Assembly (NCBI RefSeq): GCF_035920345.1
Contig: NZ_CP109149.1
Coordinates: 8,618,001-8,682,000, forward strand
Source: Nocardia vinacea
Lineage (GTDB): Bacteria > Actinomycetota > Actinomycetes > Mycobacteriales > Mycobacteriaceae
DNA length: 64,000 nucleotides
Direction of reading: 5' to 3'
A program made the translations under genes and the position numbers. Below, in pieces: positions 1 through 8,763 of this stretch (positions within the stretch are counted from its first letter, which is position 1; each line of letters starts with the position of its first letter). Under the pieces are notes generated by a model that did no database searches, had not been told where the DNA came from, and saw only the letters and a program-made list of their open reading frames with translations.

Positions 1-154
1 CTGCATCGGCTATTCCGGTGGGCTGCATTTCGGCGTCCTCGGCGTACAGGACAAACTGCCGCCGATGTCGTACCTCACCGGGGCCATGGATGCCGCGCTC
101 GATGAGCTCACCGAACTGCTCCTGCCGGACCGCACACAGCTAGCCGCTGGATGA
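1..154 (+). CDS. C-terminal end of a wax ester synthase/diacylglycerol acyltransferase (partial)
   Basis: Only about 50 codons are visible, read from position 2 to the TGA at 152-154; the 5' part lies outside the window. The segment SYSGGLHFGVLG-like (here GYSGGLHFGVLG) followed by an amphipathic helix ending in ELTELL is the usual C-terminus of actinobacterial WS/DGAT enzymes, which make triacylglycerol or wax esters from acyl-CoA. The stop overlaps the ATG of the next gene (ATGA), so the monooxygenase is probably cotranscribed and translationally coupled. The family assignment rests on a short stretch. Confidence 0.6.
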   Translation, partial: CIGYSGGLHFGVLGVQDKLPPMSYLTGAMDAALDELTELLLPDRTQLAAG

Positions 155-1620
155 CGTCCATGTCGAATTACGATGTGGCGATTATCGGCTCGGGCTTCAG
201 CGGGCTCGGCGTCGCGGTGAACCTGCGCCGCCTCGGCAATGACAACTTCGTCATCCTCGAGCGTGCCGATGCCATCGGTGGTACTTGGCGCGATAACGTC
301 TATCCCGGCTGCGCGGTAGACGTTCCATCCGTGCTGTACTCGTATTCCTTTGCGCCGAACGCGGATTGGACCCGCGTGTACGCGACCCAGCCCGAATTGC
401 GTGCCTACACCGAGCAGGTCGTCGACACCTTCGATCTGCGGCGGCATGTGCAGCTGAACAGTGACGTGGCCGAGGCCGATTTCGACGACGAGGCCGAACA
501 GTGGGTGCTGCGGCTGAGCGACGGCAGACTGGTCCGGGCACGCGCCGTCGTCATGGGTTACTTCTCTCTACACGCCGAGGCTATTCCGGATATCCCCGGT
601 CGCGCCGATTTCGCTGGGCCGCAGATGCATTCGAGCAAGTGGGACCCGTCATTCGAACCGGCGGGCAAGCGGGTCGCTGTGGTCGGGGCCGGGGCGAGCG
701 CGGTGCAGATCGTGCCCGCGCTCGCGAAGACGGCGGCGGAACTCGTCTCGTTCCAGCGCACTCCGGCCTGGGTGATTCCGCGCCTGGACCGGCCGATTCC
801 GCCGACGGTGCGCAAGATATTGCGCGCCGTGCCGCCGATTCGGTTGGCGGCGCGCGGATTCGTCTTCCTGTTCCTGGAGGCCATGCACTTCGCCGTATTT
901 CATCCGCGGCTGGTTTCGGTCTACGAGTGGGTCGTCCGCAAAATGCTGGCCGAGCAGGTACCCGATCCCGAGCTGCGGCGCAAACTCACGCCCGACTACG
1001 CCTTCGGCTGCAAGCGCCCGATGGTCTCCGACGAGTACTACAGCTCGTTCACCCGCCCGAATGTGCGGTTGAGCACCGAGAAGATCACCGAGATCACCGC
1101 AAGCGGCCTCCGCACCGCCGACGGGGAGTTGCACGAGGTCGACGCGATCGTGTGGGCCACCGGATTCCACGTCCAGGATTCCATCGCGCACTTCCCGGAG
1201 TTCCGCACCGCGGTGACCTCTACGCGAAAGAAGTTCGAGCGCGATGGTTTTCGCGCCTACCGTGGCGTTGCATTCGCGGGGTTGCCGAATCTGTTCGCGG
1301 TCACCGGACCGAATACCGCACTGCCGCACACCTCGCAATTCCTCGCCATCGAACCCACGACGAGGCTGATCGCCAAGACGATCGAGCATATGCGGGCCAA
1401 GGGGATTCGCCGCTACAGCCCGTCCGAGCGAGCGGAGCGCGAATGGGTCACGCGCGCAAGGAAACTGCTCGCCACCCGGGTGTGGTCGACCGGCGGATGC
1501 ACCAGCTACTTCATTGATGAGGACGGCACCAACACCCTGACCTGGCCGGGCGGAACGTTCAGCGTCCGACTCGACCGGCGTCGCATACGTCCGCAGGACT
1601 GGGACACCGGACGACAGTGA
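151..1620 (+). CDS. FAD/NADPH-dependent monooxygenase, Baeyer-Villiger/FMO type
   Basis: The 489-residue protein has an N-terminal FAD Rossmann motif GSGFSG (residues 13-18), the conserved GGTW with downstream YPGCAVD, and a second nucleotide (NADPH) motif GAGASA near residue 180. The Baeyer-Villiger fingerprint FxGxxxHxxxW is present at about 154-164 (FAGPQMHSSKW), and the ATGFH motif lies near 335. Such enzymes insert oxygen into ketones or oxygenate heteroatoms in the cytoplasm. ATG at 151 overlaps the stop of the acyltransferase; ATG at 160 is an alternative start. The substrate cannot be read from the sequence; the neighbour suggests a lipid or ketone. Confidence 0.88.
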   Translation: MTSMSNYDVAIIGSGFSGLGVAVNLRRLGNDNFVILERADAIGGTWRDNVYPGCAVDVPSVLYSYSFAPNADWTRVYATQPELRAYTEQVVDTFDLRRHVQLNSDVAEADFDDEAEQWVLRLSDGRLVRARAVVMGYFSLHAEAIPDIPGRADFAGPQMHSSKWDPSFEPAGKRVAVVGAGASAVQIVPALAKTAAELVSFQRTPAWVIPRLDRPIPPTVRKILRAVPPIRLAARGFVFLFLEAMHFAVFHPRLVSVYEWVVRKMLAEQVPDPELRRKLTPDYAFGCKRPMVSDEYYSSFTRPNVRLSTEKITEITASGLRTADGELHEVDAIVWATGFHVQDSIAHFPEFRTAVTSTRKKFERDGFRAYRGVAFAGLPNLFAVTGPNTALPHTSQFLAIEPTTRLIAKTIEHMRAKGIRRYSPSERAEREWVTRARKLLATRVWSTGGCTSYFIDEDGTNTLTWPGGTFSVRLDRRRIRPQDWDTGRQ

Positions 1621-1621
1621 C

Positions 1622-2650
1622 ATGTGCGGCATCAATGGAATAGTCGATTTCGCGGGACCGGTCGATCCGACCCCGATCGCGGCCATGAACGAGATCCAAC
1701 GCCACCGCGGCCCCGACGGTTTCAGCACCTGGCGCAGCCGCAATGTCGCCTTCGGCTTCCAGCGCCTCGCCATCTCGATGTCGAGCACGGTGCGCAGCCC
1801 GCTCGTCAAGGGCATCTTCGCTTCCGGACTGGTCGACGTGACCATGGACCCGCAGGGCCTCAGCGACTGCCTGTTCTACGGCCACACCATCGCACCCCGC
1901 ACCTTCTGGCAGGGTGTCGACGATCTGCCACCCGCGACCATCGTCACGATCGATCATCGCGGTATCTCCGAACAGCGATACTTCACCCCGTTCCTGCGCC
2001 GCGATCCCGATGCATCGCTGCTCACCGGCCGGGCCGCGATCGAGCGGTTCGATGATGCCGTCACCGCCGCGGTGCGCAAACGCCTGCCCGACGAGGTGGC
2101 GGCCGGAATCGCGCTGAGCGGCGGCCTCGACAGTTCCGCCATTGCCGCGGTGGCGACCCGACGCTGCGACGCACCGCTCACCACCGCGAGCATCCGACTC
2201 ACCGGTGAAGCCCTCGACGAGACGCCGATGTCACGGCTGGTCGCACAGTCACTCGGCATAGCCAATGACGAGGTCGAGATGACCGCCGCTCGTGCGTGTG
2301 AGCTACTGCCGAAGAGCCTGTGGCACTTCGAATCACCGTTCTGGTACGGGGCGGTGGCGACACCGTTCCTCGATCTGACCGAGTTCGCTCGGAACAAGGG
2401 CCTCGAGGTCGCCATGAGCGGCGATGGCTCCGATGAGCTGTTGGCGGGCTACGACTTCCACCGCCTGATGAAGCTGAGCTGTGGAGGTGGCCGCGGTGTT
2501 GGAGGCGATGACCGCGCCCGGCCGTCCGTGGACCATCACAAAGCGCCGTTACCGGACCAATGTGTTCGTCCCGCTCTACCAGCGCTTGGATATCGCCCTG
2601 ACCTGATATGGGTCCGCTTGCCGCAGAGTCGGATCAGGGAGAATGCCTGA
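1622..2650 (+). pseudogene. Asparagine synthase (glutamine-hydrolysing), internally deleted and C-terminally truncated
   Basis: The frame opens with MCGINGIVDF, the Ntn nucleophile Cys2 of class II glutamine amidotransferases, and RHRGPDG. After FGFQRLAI (about residue 51) it jumps to sequence that normally lies near the end of the amidotransferase domain (VDDLPPA), so roughly 80-100 residues including the NGEIYN region are missing in frame. The synthetase PP-loop SGGLDSS and SGDGSDELLAGYDFHR are intact. After LMKL the frame turns into low-quality sequence unlike the family, removing the C-terminal half of the synthetase domain. Two independent lesions make it a probable remnant. It begins one base after the upstream monooxygenase stop. 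Confidence 0.7.
2478..2606 (+). other. Orphan coding tail in the +1 frame after the asparagine synthase break
   Basis: Just where the asparagine synthase frame loses meaning, the next frame reads about 42 codons with natural composition (VLEAMTAPGRPWTITKRRY, then TNVFVPLYQRLDIALT) to the TGA at 2604-2606. It has no start of its own, since a TGA lies at 2475-2477. It looks like the C-terminus of another gene joined here by a deletion. The parent family was not recognised. Confidence 0.35.
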
Positions 2651-2738
2651 CAACTTAGCTACGGTCCACAGCCCAAGGTGTGCTGCACAGAGCGTTGTGG
2701 TGAGTCACGGTTGCGCACCAACGGTGATGCACGTTACT

Positions 2739-2760
2739 GTTCCCACTCGTTGATGGGAAC
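2739..2760. promoter_or_regulatory. Perfect inverted repeat upstream of the secreted hydrolase
   Basis: GTTCCCA and TGGGAAC form perfect 7-base arms around an 8-base spacer, about 37 bases before the hydrolase ATG. The position suits an operator or a 5' leader hairpin. No regulator is encoded next to it in an obvious divergent arrangement, so its partner is unknown. Confidence 0.35.
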
Positions 2761-2796
2761 GGGGTAGTTCCTCATTGCCGGGAGGGTTTGGCAAGC

Positions 2797-4827
2797 ATGA
2801 TCCGACGTCGACGTCCGATTAAGGCAGTGGCTGCTGCGATAGCCACCTTCACCGTGTTTGCCGGAGCCGTGGTCGCCGCCGCGCCGACCCAGGCCACGCT
2901 CGGCCTCGATGCGCAAATTACCGCGACTCATGCAGGGCCGCAACAGTATCCGAACGTCTACATCGACTGGGACATCCCGATCACCATGAGTGACGGCACG
3001 GTGCTGAAGGCGAATGTGTACCACCCGGCCGACGCCTCCGGCCGGCCGATCGTCGAGCCGACGCCGACCATCGTGAACCTCACGCCCTACACCAAGCTGA
3101 TGGCGAATATCGCCGACTCCGTGCTGGCCATCCCCGGCCTGGCCGAGCCGCTGATGCAGGCGCTGCACGGCTTCGATCTCTCCGCGTACGGCCTGAGCGG
3201 GATCAGTGATCTGGCACAGGCATTGGCGGGCGGCGCCGCGCGCACCTTCGCGGTGGATCGCAAACTGGTGCAAAGCGGCTACACCCAGGTGGTCGTCGAC
3301 GTGCGCGGCACCGGCTTCTCGCAGGGCACCTGGCAGGTGTTCGGCGATCGCGAGCAGCAGGACGGCGTCGAGGTCGTCGACTGGGCGGCTGCGCAGCCGT
3401 GGTCCAACGGCAAGATCGGCATGAGCGGCATCTCCTATTCGGCCATCAACCAGTTGCAGACCGCGGAGCGCAGACCCGCAGCGCTGCAGGCGATCTTCCC
3501 GATCGTGCCGGGCAGCGATCTGATCCGTGACGTCGCCGCACCCGGCGGCGCACTCGGCATCGGGTTCATCCCGGAATGGCTGCTCGCCGTCGACGGTACG
3601 AAGCTGATTCCCGACGTGGTGTCCATGCTGGCGGGCAAGTTCGACTGGACCTGGCTGGCGGATCGCGTCCGTGACCCGTTCACCTTCTTCAACATGATCA
3701 TCATGGCGCTGGGCACTCAGAGCATGGATCAGATTCCGCCCGAGATGTATTCGGTGCTCGACGATCAAAGTCCGCTGCGCACCGCCTGGATCGGGCATCC
3801 CGATCGTATCGATGTGCCGACCTTCGTCTACGGCGGCTGGCAGGACATCTTCGCCTACTCCTCGCCGCGGGTCTACAACGCGATCAACGTGCCCGACAGC
3901 CAGAAGAAGCTGGTGATGGATAACAACTATCACATCACCACCGGCTCGGGCATGGGTGACGCCGACGGACCGGCTGCCCTGGATGTATTGCAGCGCGCGT
4001 GGTTCGACAAGTGGCTCAAGGGCATCGACAACGGCATCGATGACTACGACCAGGTCACCCTGTGGCAGCAGGGCGGCGGCTGGACCCACACCTCGGCCTT
4101 CCCGCGGCCCGATATGGATTACCGACGTATGTATTTGAACGCGGCCGCCTCGGGCACCGCGCCGGGCAGCGCCTACGACGGCAGCCTCACCGGCGTGCCG
4201 GGCGGACCCGCACGGGTTTCGATCGCGCCCGGCCTGACCACGCTCTGCTCACGCGACGGTGTGCAGGGGACAGCGGGCATCCTGCCGCTCCCGGACATCT
4301 GCACGAAGGATTCGCGGATCGCGGAGACCAATGGACTGACCTTCACCAGTGCGGCGGTCGCTGTGCCGACACAGATCTCCGGCCCGATCGCGATACACCT
4401 CGATACCGTCCTGGACGCCACCGACGGCTACTGGACCGTGACCCTGAACGACGTTGCGCCGGACGGACGTTCGACCCAGTGGACGCACGGCCAACGCACC
4501 GCATCCCTGCGCGCCGTCGACGAGAGCAAGGCCACCCGCTCGGCCAACGGCGACTACACCGACCCCTACCCATATCTGACCCTGGACACCCGCGAACCGA
4601 TCGTGCCCGGCCGGCCGACGGTCATCGATATCGGCATGTTCGCCACCGACGGTGTGCTGCAACCGGGCCACCGGCTACGCGTCGACATCTTCGCCGGAAA
4701 CTTCCCGAGCAGTCTTCCGTTGCGCCCCTTGCTGAATGAGAGCGGGTTGAAGCCGCAGCACATCGAGCTGGACCCGAATCAGCCGAGCTGGGTGAACATT
4801 CCGGTCGACGGCGAGCCGGGCTGGTAG
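2797..4827 (+). CDS. Secreted CocE/NonD (X-Pro dipeptidyl-peptidase-like) serine hydrolase
   Basis: The 676-residue protein starts with a signal peptide (arginine-rich MIRRRRPIK, a hydrophobic core, then an Ala-rich cleavage region near residue 33), so it is exported. ATG at 2797 is preferred over an upstream TTG because GGAGGG at 2781-2786 sits about 10 bases before it. The alpha/beta-hydrolase nucleophile is in GISYS (Ser about 213), with candidate acid Asp about 350 in GGWQD and His about 379 in NNYHIT. The C-terminal third is the beta-rich PepX C-terminal domain. Family members hydrolyse esters, amides or acyl-peptides; the substrate is unknown. A strong hairpin follows the gene. Confidence 0.85.
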   Translation: MIRRRRPIKAVAAAIATFTVFAGAVVAAAPTQATLGLDAQITATHAGPQQYPNVYIDWDIPITMSDGTVLKANVYHPADASGRPIVEPTPTIVNLTPYTKLMANIADSVLAIPGLAEPLMQALHGFDLSAYGLSGISDLAQALAGGAARTFAVDRKLVQSGYTQVVVDVRGTGFSQGTWQVFGDREQQDGVEVVDWAAAQPWSNGKIGMSGISYSAINQLQTAERRPAALQAIFPIVPGSDLIRDVAAPGGALGIGFIPEWLLAVDGTKLIPDVVSMLAGKFDWTWLADRVRDPFTFFNMIIMALGTQSMDQIPPEMYSVLDDQSPLRTAWIGHPDRIDVPTFVYGGWQDIFAYSSPRVYNAINVPDSQKKLVMDNNYHITTGSGMGDADGPAALDVLQRAWFDKWLKGIDNGIDDYDQVTLWQQGGGWTHTSAFPRPDMDYRRMYLNAAASGTAPGSAYDGSLTGVPGGPARVSIAPGLTTLCSRDGVQGTAGILPLPDICTKDSRIAETNGLTFTSAAVAVPTQISGPIAIHLDTVLDATDGYWTVTLNDVAPDGRSTQWTHGQRTASLRAVDESKATRSANGDYTDPYPYLTLDTREPIVPGRPTVIDIGMFATDGVLQPGHRLRVDIFAGNFPSSLPLRPLLNESGLKPQHIELDPNQPSWVNIPVDGEPGW

Positions 4828-4854
4828 CCCCCGTCCGCGCTGCGGTGACGGTGT

Positions 4855-4892
4855 CGACGGTAGTCGAGTGGTCGCTCACTCGACTGCCGTCG
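4855..4892. terminator. Bidirectional hairpin terminator
   Basis: Two 16-base arms, CGACGGTAGTCGAGTG and CACTCGACTGCCGTCG, pair fully except for one G-T wobble, around a 6-base loop. The hairpin lies between the convergent hydrolase (plus) and TetR gene (minus). No T-tract follows, as is common in actinobacteria. Confidence 0.75.
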
Positions 4893-4919
4893 GCGAGGCG
4901 GTCGTCGGGCTGGGGCGGG

Positions 4920-5576
4920 TCAGGCTGGGCCGGAACCGAGTAGGAGTAGGGCGGCGCGGGTGAGAGTGGGGGCCAGCGCCGGTAGGTCGTGCGGGCCGGA
5001 ATCGATGAGGGTGGCGCGGACGCGATCGTCGATACCGCCGAGCAGGACATCGAGTAGTCCCGGATCGGGTTCGGCCCGAAGTGCGCCTGCGCGCACACCG
5101 ATTCGGGCGGCCGCGATCATCCGGTAGCCGAACATCCGGTGGGTGCGGGCTCGGCGCGCGATGAGTCCCGGCCCGGCGGCAAGGGTTTCGATGTGCAGCG
5201 CCCGTGCGGCGGCGGGCTCGGCCGCCAGGAAGTCCAAATAGGTCTCCAGCGTGGTGCGCACCAACTCGTCGAAGGTGTCGGCGCCGGACTCGGTGACCAC
5301 CCGGTCGAGCTCACGGGTGATCGTCTCGACCGCGAAATCGAAAGCGGCGGTGAAGCATTCCTCTTTGCTCTCGAACAGCCCATAGAACGTGCGCCGGGCC
5401 ACCCGGGCCCGACCGACGATGTCGGTGATCGTGGTCGGGCCGTAGCCGAGTTCGGCGACCGCCTCCAAGGCGGCGATATATAGCCGCTCGCGCTGTGACG
5501 TCACGACTTCGTCCCGGGTCAAGCGATGCGGCCCTCGGGGCAATCGGTGCGGAGAAGCGCTGGTCAAGACGGTCAT
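4920..5576 (-). CDS. TetR/AcrR-family transcriptional regulator
   Basis: The 218-residue protein carries an N-terminal TetR helix-turn-helix at about 22-68 (AALEAVAELGYGPTTITDI, then ARRTFYGLFESKEECF), followed by a helical ligand-binding domain with no recognised subfamily. ATG at 5576 is chosen; an upstream GTG at 5633 would add 19 residues of poor composition. It is the last gene of the minus-strand group after the LCP and L,D-transpeptidase genes, so it may control itself or a distant gene. The ligand is unknown. Confidence 0.85.
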   Translation of the reverse strand: MTVLTSASPHRLPRGPHRLTRDEVVTSQRERLYIAALEAVAELGYGPTTITDIVGRARVARRTFYGLFESKEECFTAAFDFAVETITRELDRVVTESGADTFDELVRTTLETYLDFLAAEPAAARALHIETLAAGPGLIARRARTHRMFGYRMIAAARIGVRAGALRAEPDPGLLDVLLGGIDDRVRATLIDSGPHDLPALAPTLTRAALLLLGSGPA

Positions 5577-5639
5577 AGTGCCGACGATTCTGCCACACCT
5601 GGAACTTTCGCCCGGAAATTCTGTCCGGCCCACAAAGAC

Positions 5640-6854
5640 TCAGTGCAGAGCGCTGCCCTGGACCCACTCGTCCCACGGCACGCCCCAGTCGCCGTTCTGC
5701 CAGACCTCGAGCGGTGCGCCGCCGGTATTGCGGACCTCGACTACATCGCCCGGAATCGCAAAATTGTAGAACCACTGGGCATTCGCGGCGCTCAGGTTCA
5801 GGCAGCCGTGCGAGAGGTTCTGGCTGCCCTGCGCCCAGACCGTGGAATCGAGCTGGTGCAGATAGATGCCGTCGGTGCTGATGCGGGTGGCCCAGCCGAT
5901 GGCCTCCTTGTAGCCGAGCCGGGAATTGACCGGCAGGCCGTAGGTGGAGGAGTCCATGATCACCGGATTGCCCTTGTCCATCACGGTGTAGATGCCCGGC
6001 TGGGTCCAGAAGCTCAGCGTCTTACCCGCGATGACCTCGCTGCCACCTCTACCCATCGAGGTGGGCATGGTGCGAATCAGATTGCCGTTCTCGAAGACCT
6101 GCACCTGTTTGGTGTTGTCATCCGCGATGGAGACATGCGATGGGCCGATGGTGAAGGTGGTCTTGGTGTCCTCCTGGCCGTAGAGGCCGCCGCCGAGGTC
6201 CGCGCCGTAGATGTTGGCCGCGGCGGTCACCTTGGTGCCCGGTGCGAAGTACTGCTGCGGCCGCCAGTGCGCGTTGCGCTTGTCGAGCCAATACCAGGAA
6301 CCCTCGACCGGCGGGTTGGTCGTCACCGAGAGCCGTTTCTCCGCGACGGCCTTATCCGGTACGTCCTCATCGAAATGCGCGACCACGACGGTGCCGACAC
6401 CGAAGGTGCCGCCGTCCGCCAGCGGGGTGCCGCCGGTGGTGGTCATATATACCTTGGTCTGATTGTTCGGCGCCAGCGTGCTGAAGGTCGAGATGGTCGG
6501 CCCGACGCGGCCGGTAATGGTGAGGCTTTCGGCGCTGATCGTGTAGGTGTGCCCGTAGCCGAGTGGATCGACGGGCTTCCACGCCGTCTTGTCCGGGGTG
6601 TAGATGCCCTCGATCGAACGGCCCGCCTCATTGGTCAGGGTTACCGAGGTGAGCATGCCGTCGTTCGCGGTCACCACGACCGGTGCGAGGGGATCGACAT
6701 TGTTGCCACCGCCCGGAGTGATGACTATCGGGGGCGGCGGTGGTCCAGCCTGGGTGGTCGGAGCTTCCGACTTCGATGAACATCCGGCGACGAGCAACAT
6801 CATCACCAATGCAAAACCCGCAGCGGCTCTCCACCGGAAGCGGCGACTCGACAT
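5640..6854 (-). CDS. Lipoprotein L,D-transpeptidase (YkuD, mycobacterial Ldt type)
   Basis: The 404-residue protein begins with a lipoprotein signal whose lipobox is LLVAGC. Two Ig-like regions typical of mycobacterial Ldt enzymes precede the YkuD catalytic domain with the SHGCLN motif (nucleophile Cys about 351, His about 349), and a short Trp-rich tail follows. The enzyme forms 3-3 cross-links in peptidoglycan on the outer face of the membrane. ATG at 6854 is chosen because AGGAGA lies just upstream; a frame extension to 6893 adds only basic residues. It lies downstream of the LCP gene on the same strand, consistent with a cell-wall group. Confidence 0.93.
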   Translation of the reverse strand: MSSRRFRWRAAAGFALVMMLLVAGCSSKSEAPTTQAGPPPPPIVITPGGGNNVDPLAPVVVTANDGMLTSVTLTNEAGRSIEGIYTPDKTAWKPVDPLGYGHTYTISAESLTITGRVGPTISTFSTLAPNNQTKVYMTTTGGTPLADGGTFGVGTVVVAHFDEDVPDKAVAEKRLSVTTNPPVEGSWYWLDKRNAHWRPQQYFAPGTKVTAAANIYGADLGGGLYGQEDTKTTFTIGPSHVSIADDNTKQVQVFENGNLIRTMPTSMGRGGSEVIAGKTLSFWTQPGIYTVMDKGNPVIMDSSTYGLPVNSRLGYKEAIGWATRISTDGIYLHQLDSTVWAQGSQNLSHGCLNLSAANAQWFYNFAIPGDVVEVRNTGGAPLEVWQNGDWGVPWDEWVQGSALH

Positions 6855-6980
6855 GACTCTCCTGTGTTTCGCCGTGCGTTCCCTGCGGCGCATCTACGAC
6901 ATACTGGCCCGTGCCGTAGTTTACCGGCCATTTCGGGCGTGGTTCACCGCCGCAGGTGTGACCTGCGCGAACATCCGGCC

Positions 6981-8537
6981 TCAGTTGACGCAGGGCACGC
7001 TGCTGCCGATCGTGGTCGCGACCGGCTTGCCCGCATCGGGTGCGGGTGCGGCGGAGCTGGTGGTCGCCGTCGCGCTGGTGGTCGGCACCAGTTCGGTAGG
7101 CATGGTGAAATCGGTGCCGACGACCACGGTGATGTGGCCGGGTTCGACATTCGGCGATGTGGTCGCGGTGAGGCCGAGGATGTCGCCCAGTTGCGCGGCG
7201 TCGGCATCGGCGCCGGTGCCATAGGTGATGGTGGAGGTTGTGCTGGTGCGGGTGCTGGTGGCCACGGTGCCCGCCGTATAGCCGCGTTTGGTGAGTGCGG
7301 TCGACAGCTGAGCGGCCCGACCGGTGTATCCGCTCGCATTGTTGACATCGACGATGCTGGTCGGGGCGCGCACCGAGGTGGTCGGCGTGGTCTCGATGCC
7401 GAAGGCGGCGCGCACTTCCTTCTTGATGGCCGCCGGATCGACGATATTGACGTCCTGACCGTCGATATTGTCGTAGCGCAGCACCGGCAGCGTCCGGAAT
7501 TCGACCGAGATCGAGCCCGCCGAACCGAGGTCGCGGGCGAAGTCGAGCAGATTCCAGCCGTCGGACAGCACGATATCGCGGTGTGCCACATCCATGAGAC
7601 CGGAGAGCTTGCTGAAGTTGGTCAGCGTGCCGGTGTCCTTCAGCGATTTGGCGACCGAGGTGAGGAAGGCCTGCTGGCGGTGGGTGCGGTCGAGGTCGCC
7701 GTTCTCCAATCCGTGGCGTTGGCGCACGAAGGACAGCGCATTGGCGGCATCGAGATGCTGCGGACCGGCCGGGAAGACGGCACCGGAGTAGTAGCTGTCG
7801 TCGACCGCGTGGTTGAGGCAGACATCGACGCCACCGAGCTTATCGGCGAGATCGTAGAAGCCGACGAGCGAGATTTCGGCGAAGCGGTCGATGGGGACGC
7901 CGACCAGATTGCGCACCGTCTGCACGATCGATGCGCGCCCCGCCTCGCGGCCCGCCCGTTCCAGGGCCACCTTGTCCTTCATGCCCGAGTTTTCCAGCTT
8001 GGTCTCGGTGGCCGCCTTCTTCAGCCCGTAAGCTTCCTTGATCTTGGCGTGGTCGTAGCCCGGAATGCCGGAAACCGCGACATAGTCGTCACGCGGAATG
8101 GAGAACGCGACGATCTTGTGCATATCCGCAGGAATATGCAGCAGGATCAGCGAATTCGCGTTGTAGCCGCCGTTGTCGCCGTCGCCGGCGTGCAACTGGT
8201 CCAGGATCGTCTTCGGCAAGTCGTTGCCGTCGAGGTCCTTGCGGGTATCCAGGCCGATCAGCAGGATATTCAGGTCGCCGCCGAGTGAGCGCGGCGCGTC
8301 CTTGCCGATCGCGTCGGTGTGGGTGAAGCCATTATCGAATTCGGTCTTTGCCGACCAGGCGAATCCGGTGCCGGACAGAACGGCCAGAGCGGCGATCGAT
8401 GTCAGGACGCGCATTGCGATCTTTGCCGCTTTGCGGGCGCGATGAGGTTTCGGATCCGCTCGTCGGTGCGCTGCTCGCCGGTGTCCGGTGGGGTGAGTCT
8501 CGGTGATTTTTGGAAGCTCGACGGTGTCGTCATCCAT
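6981..8537 (-). CDS. LytR-CpsA-Psr (LCP) family wall-polymer ligase with LytR C-terminal domain
   Basis: The 518-residue protein has a basic cytoplasmic N-terminus, one membrane helix at about 40-62 and a large extracellular LCP domain with ILLIGLDTR, the SLILLHIPADMHK strand, SIPRDDY and the RQRHGLENGDLDR stretch that binds the polyprenyl pyrophosphate substrate. A LytR_C domain (SIVDVNNASGYTGRA region) follows, with a Thr/Ser-rich linker and a terminal Cys-containing tail. Family members transfer arabinogalactan or teichoic-like polymers to peptidoglycan. It is divergent from the SDR gene across a 226-base intergenic region, and the L,D-transpeptidase lies downstream. Confidence 0.93.
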   Translation of the reverse strand: MDDDTVELPKITETHPTGHRRAAHRRADPKPHRARKAAKIAMRVLTSIAALAVLSGTGFAWSAKTEFDNGFTHTDAIGKDAPRSLGGDLNILLIGLDTRKDLDGNDLPKTILDQLHAGDGDNGGYNANSLILLHIPADMHKIVAFSIPRDDYVAVSGIPGYDHAKIKEAYGLKKAATETKLENSGMKDKVALERAGREAGRASIVQTVRNLVGVPIDRFAEISLVGFYDLADKLGGVDVCLNHAVDDSYYSGAVFPAGPQHLDAANALSFVRQRHGLENGDLDRTHRQQAFLTSVAKSLKDTGTLTNFSKLSGLMDVAHRDIVLSDGWNLLDFARDLGSAGSISVEFRTLPVLRYDNIDGQDVNIVDPAAIKKEVRAAFGIETTPTTSVRAPTSIVDVNNASGYTGRAAQLSTALTKRGYTAGTVATSTRTSTTSTITYGTGADADAAQLGDILGLTATTSPNVEPGHITVVVGTDFTMPTELVPTTSATATTSSAAPAPDAGKPVATTIGSSVPCVN

Positions 8538-8763
8538 GGCGGCGGCCTAGGTCCCGGGTCATCTCGCCGCCTCAGCTTTCGTCTCGGGTCACGACACAGC
8601 GCATGTCCGGGTCATACCCGCTGACGACTAGTTGCACCCGCTAGTGACTGCTTGCAGGTCACTCGAAGGCCTGCTCAACCTTCCCAGTGTTACCGACAGC
8701 GCTCGGGGCAGGCAAGAATCGGACATTGTGACCTGCACAGATTGACGATCTAGTCTCGTATAC

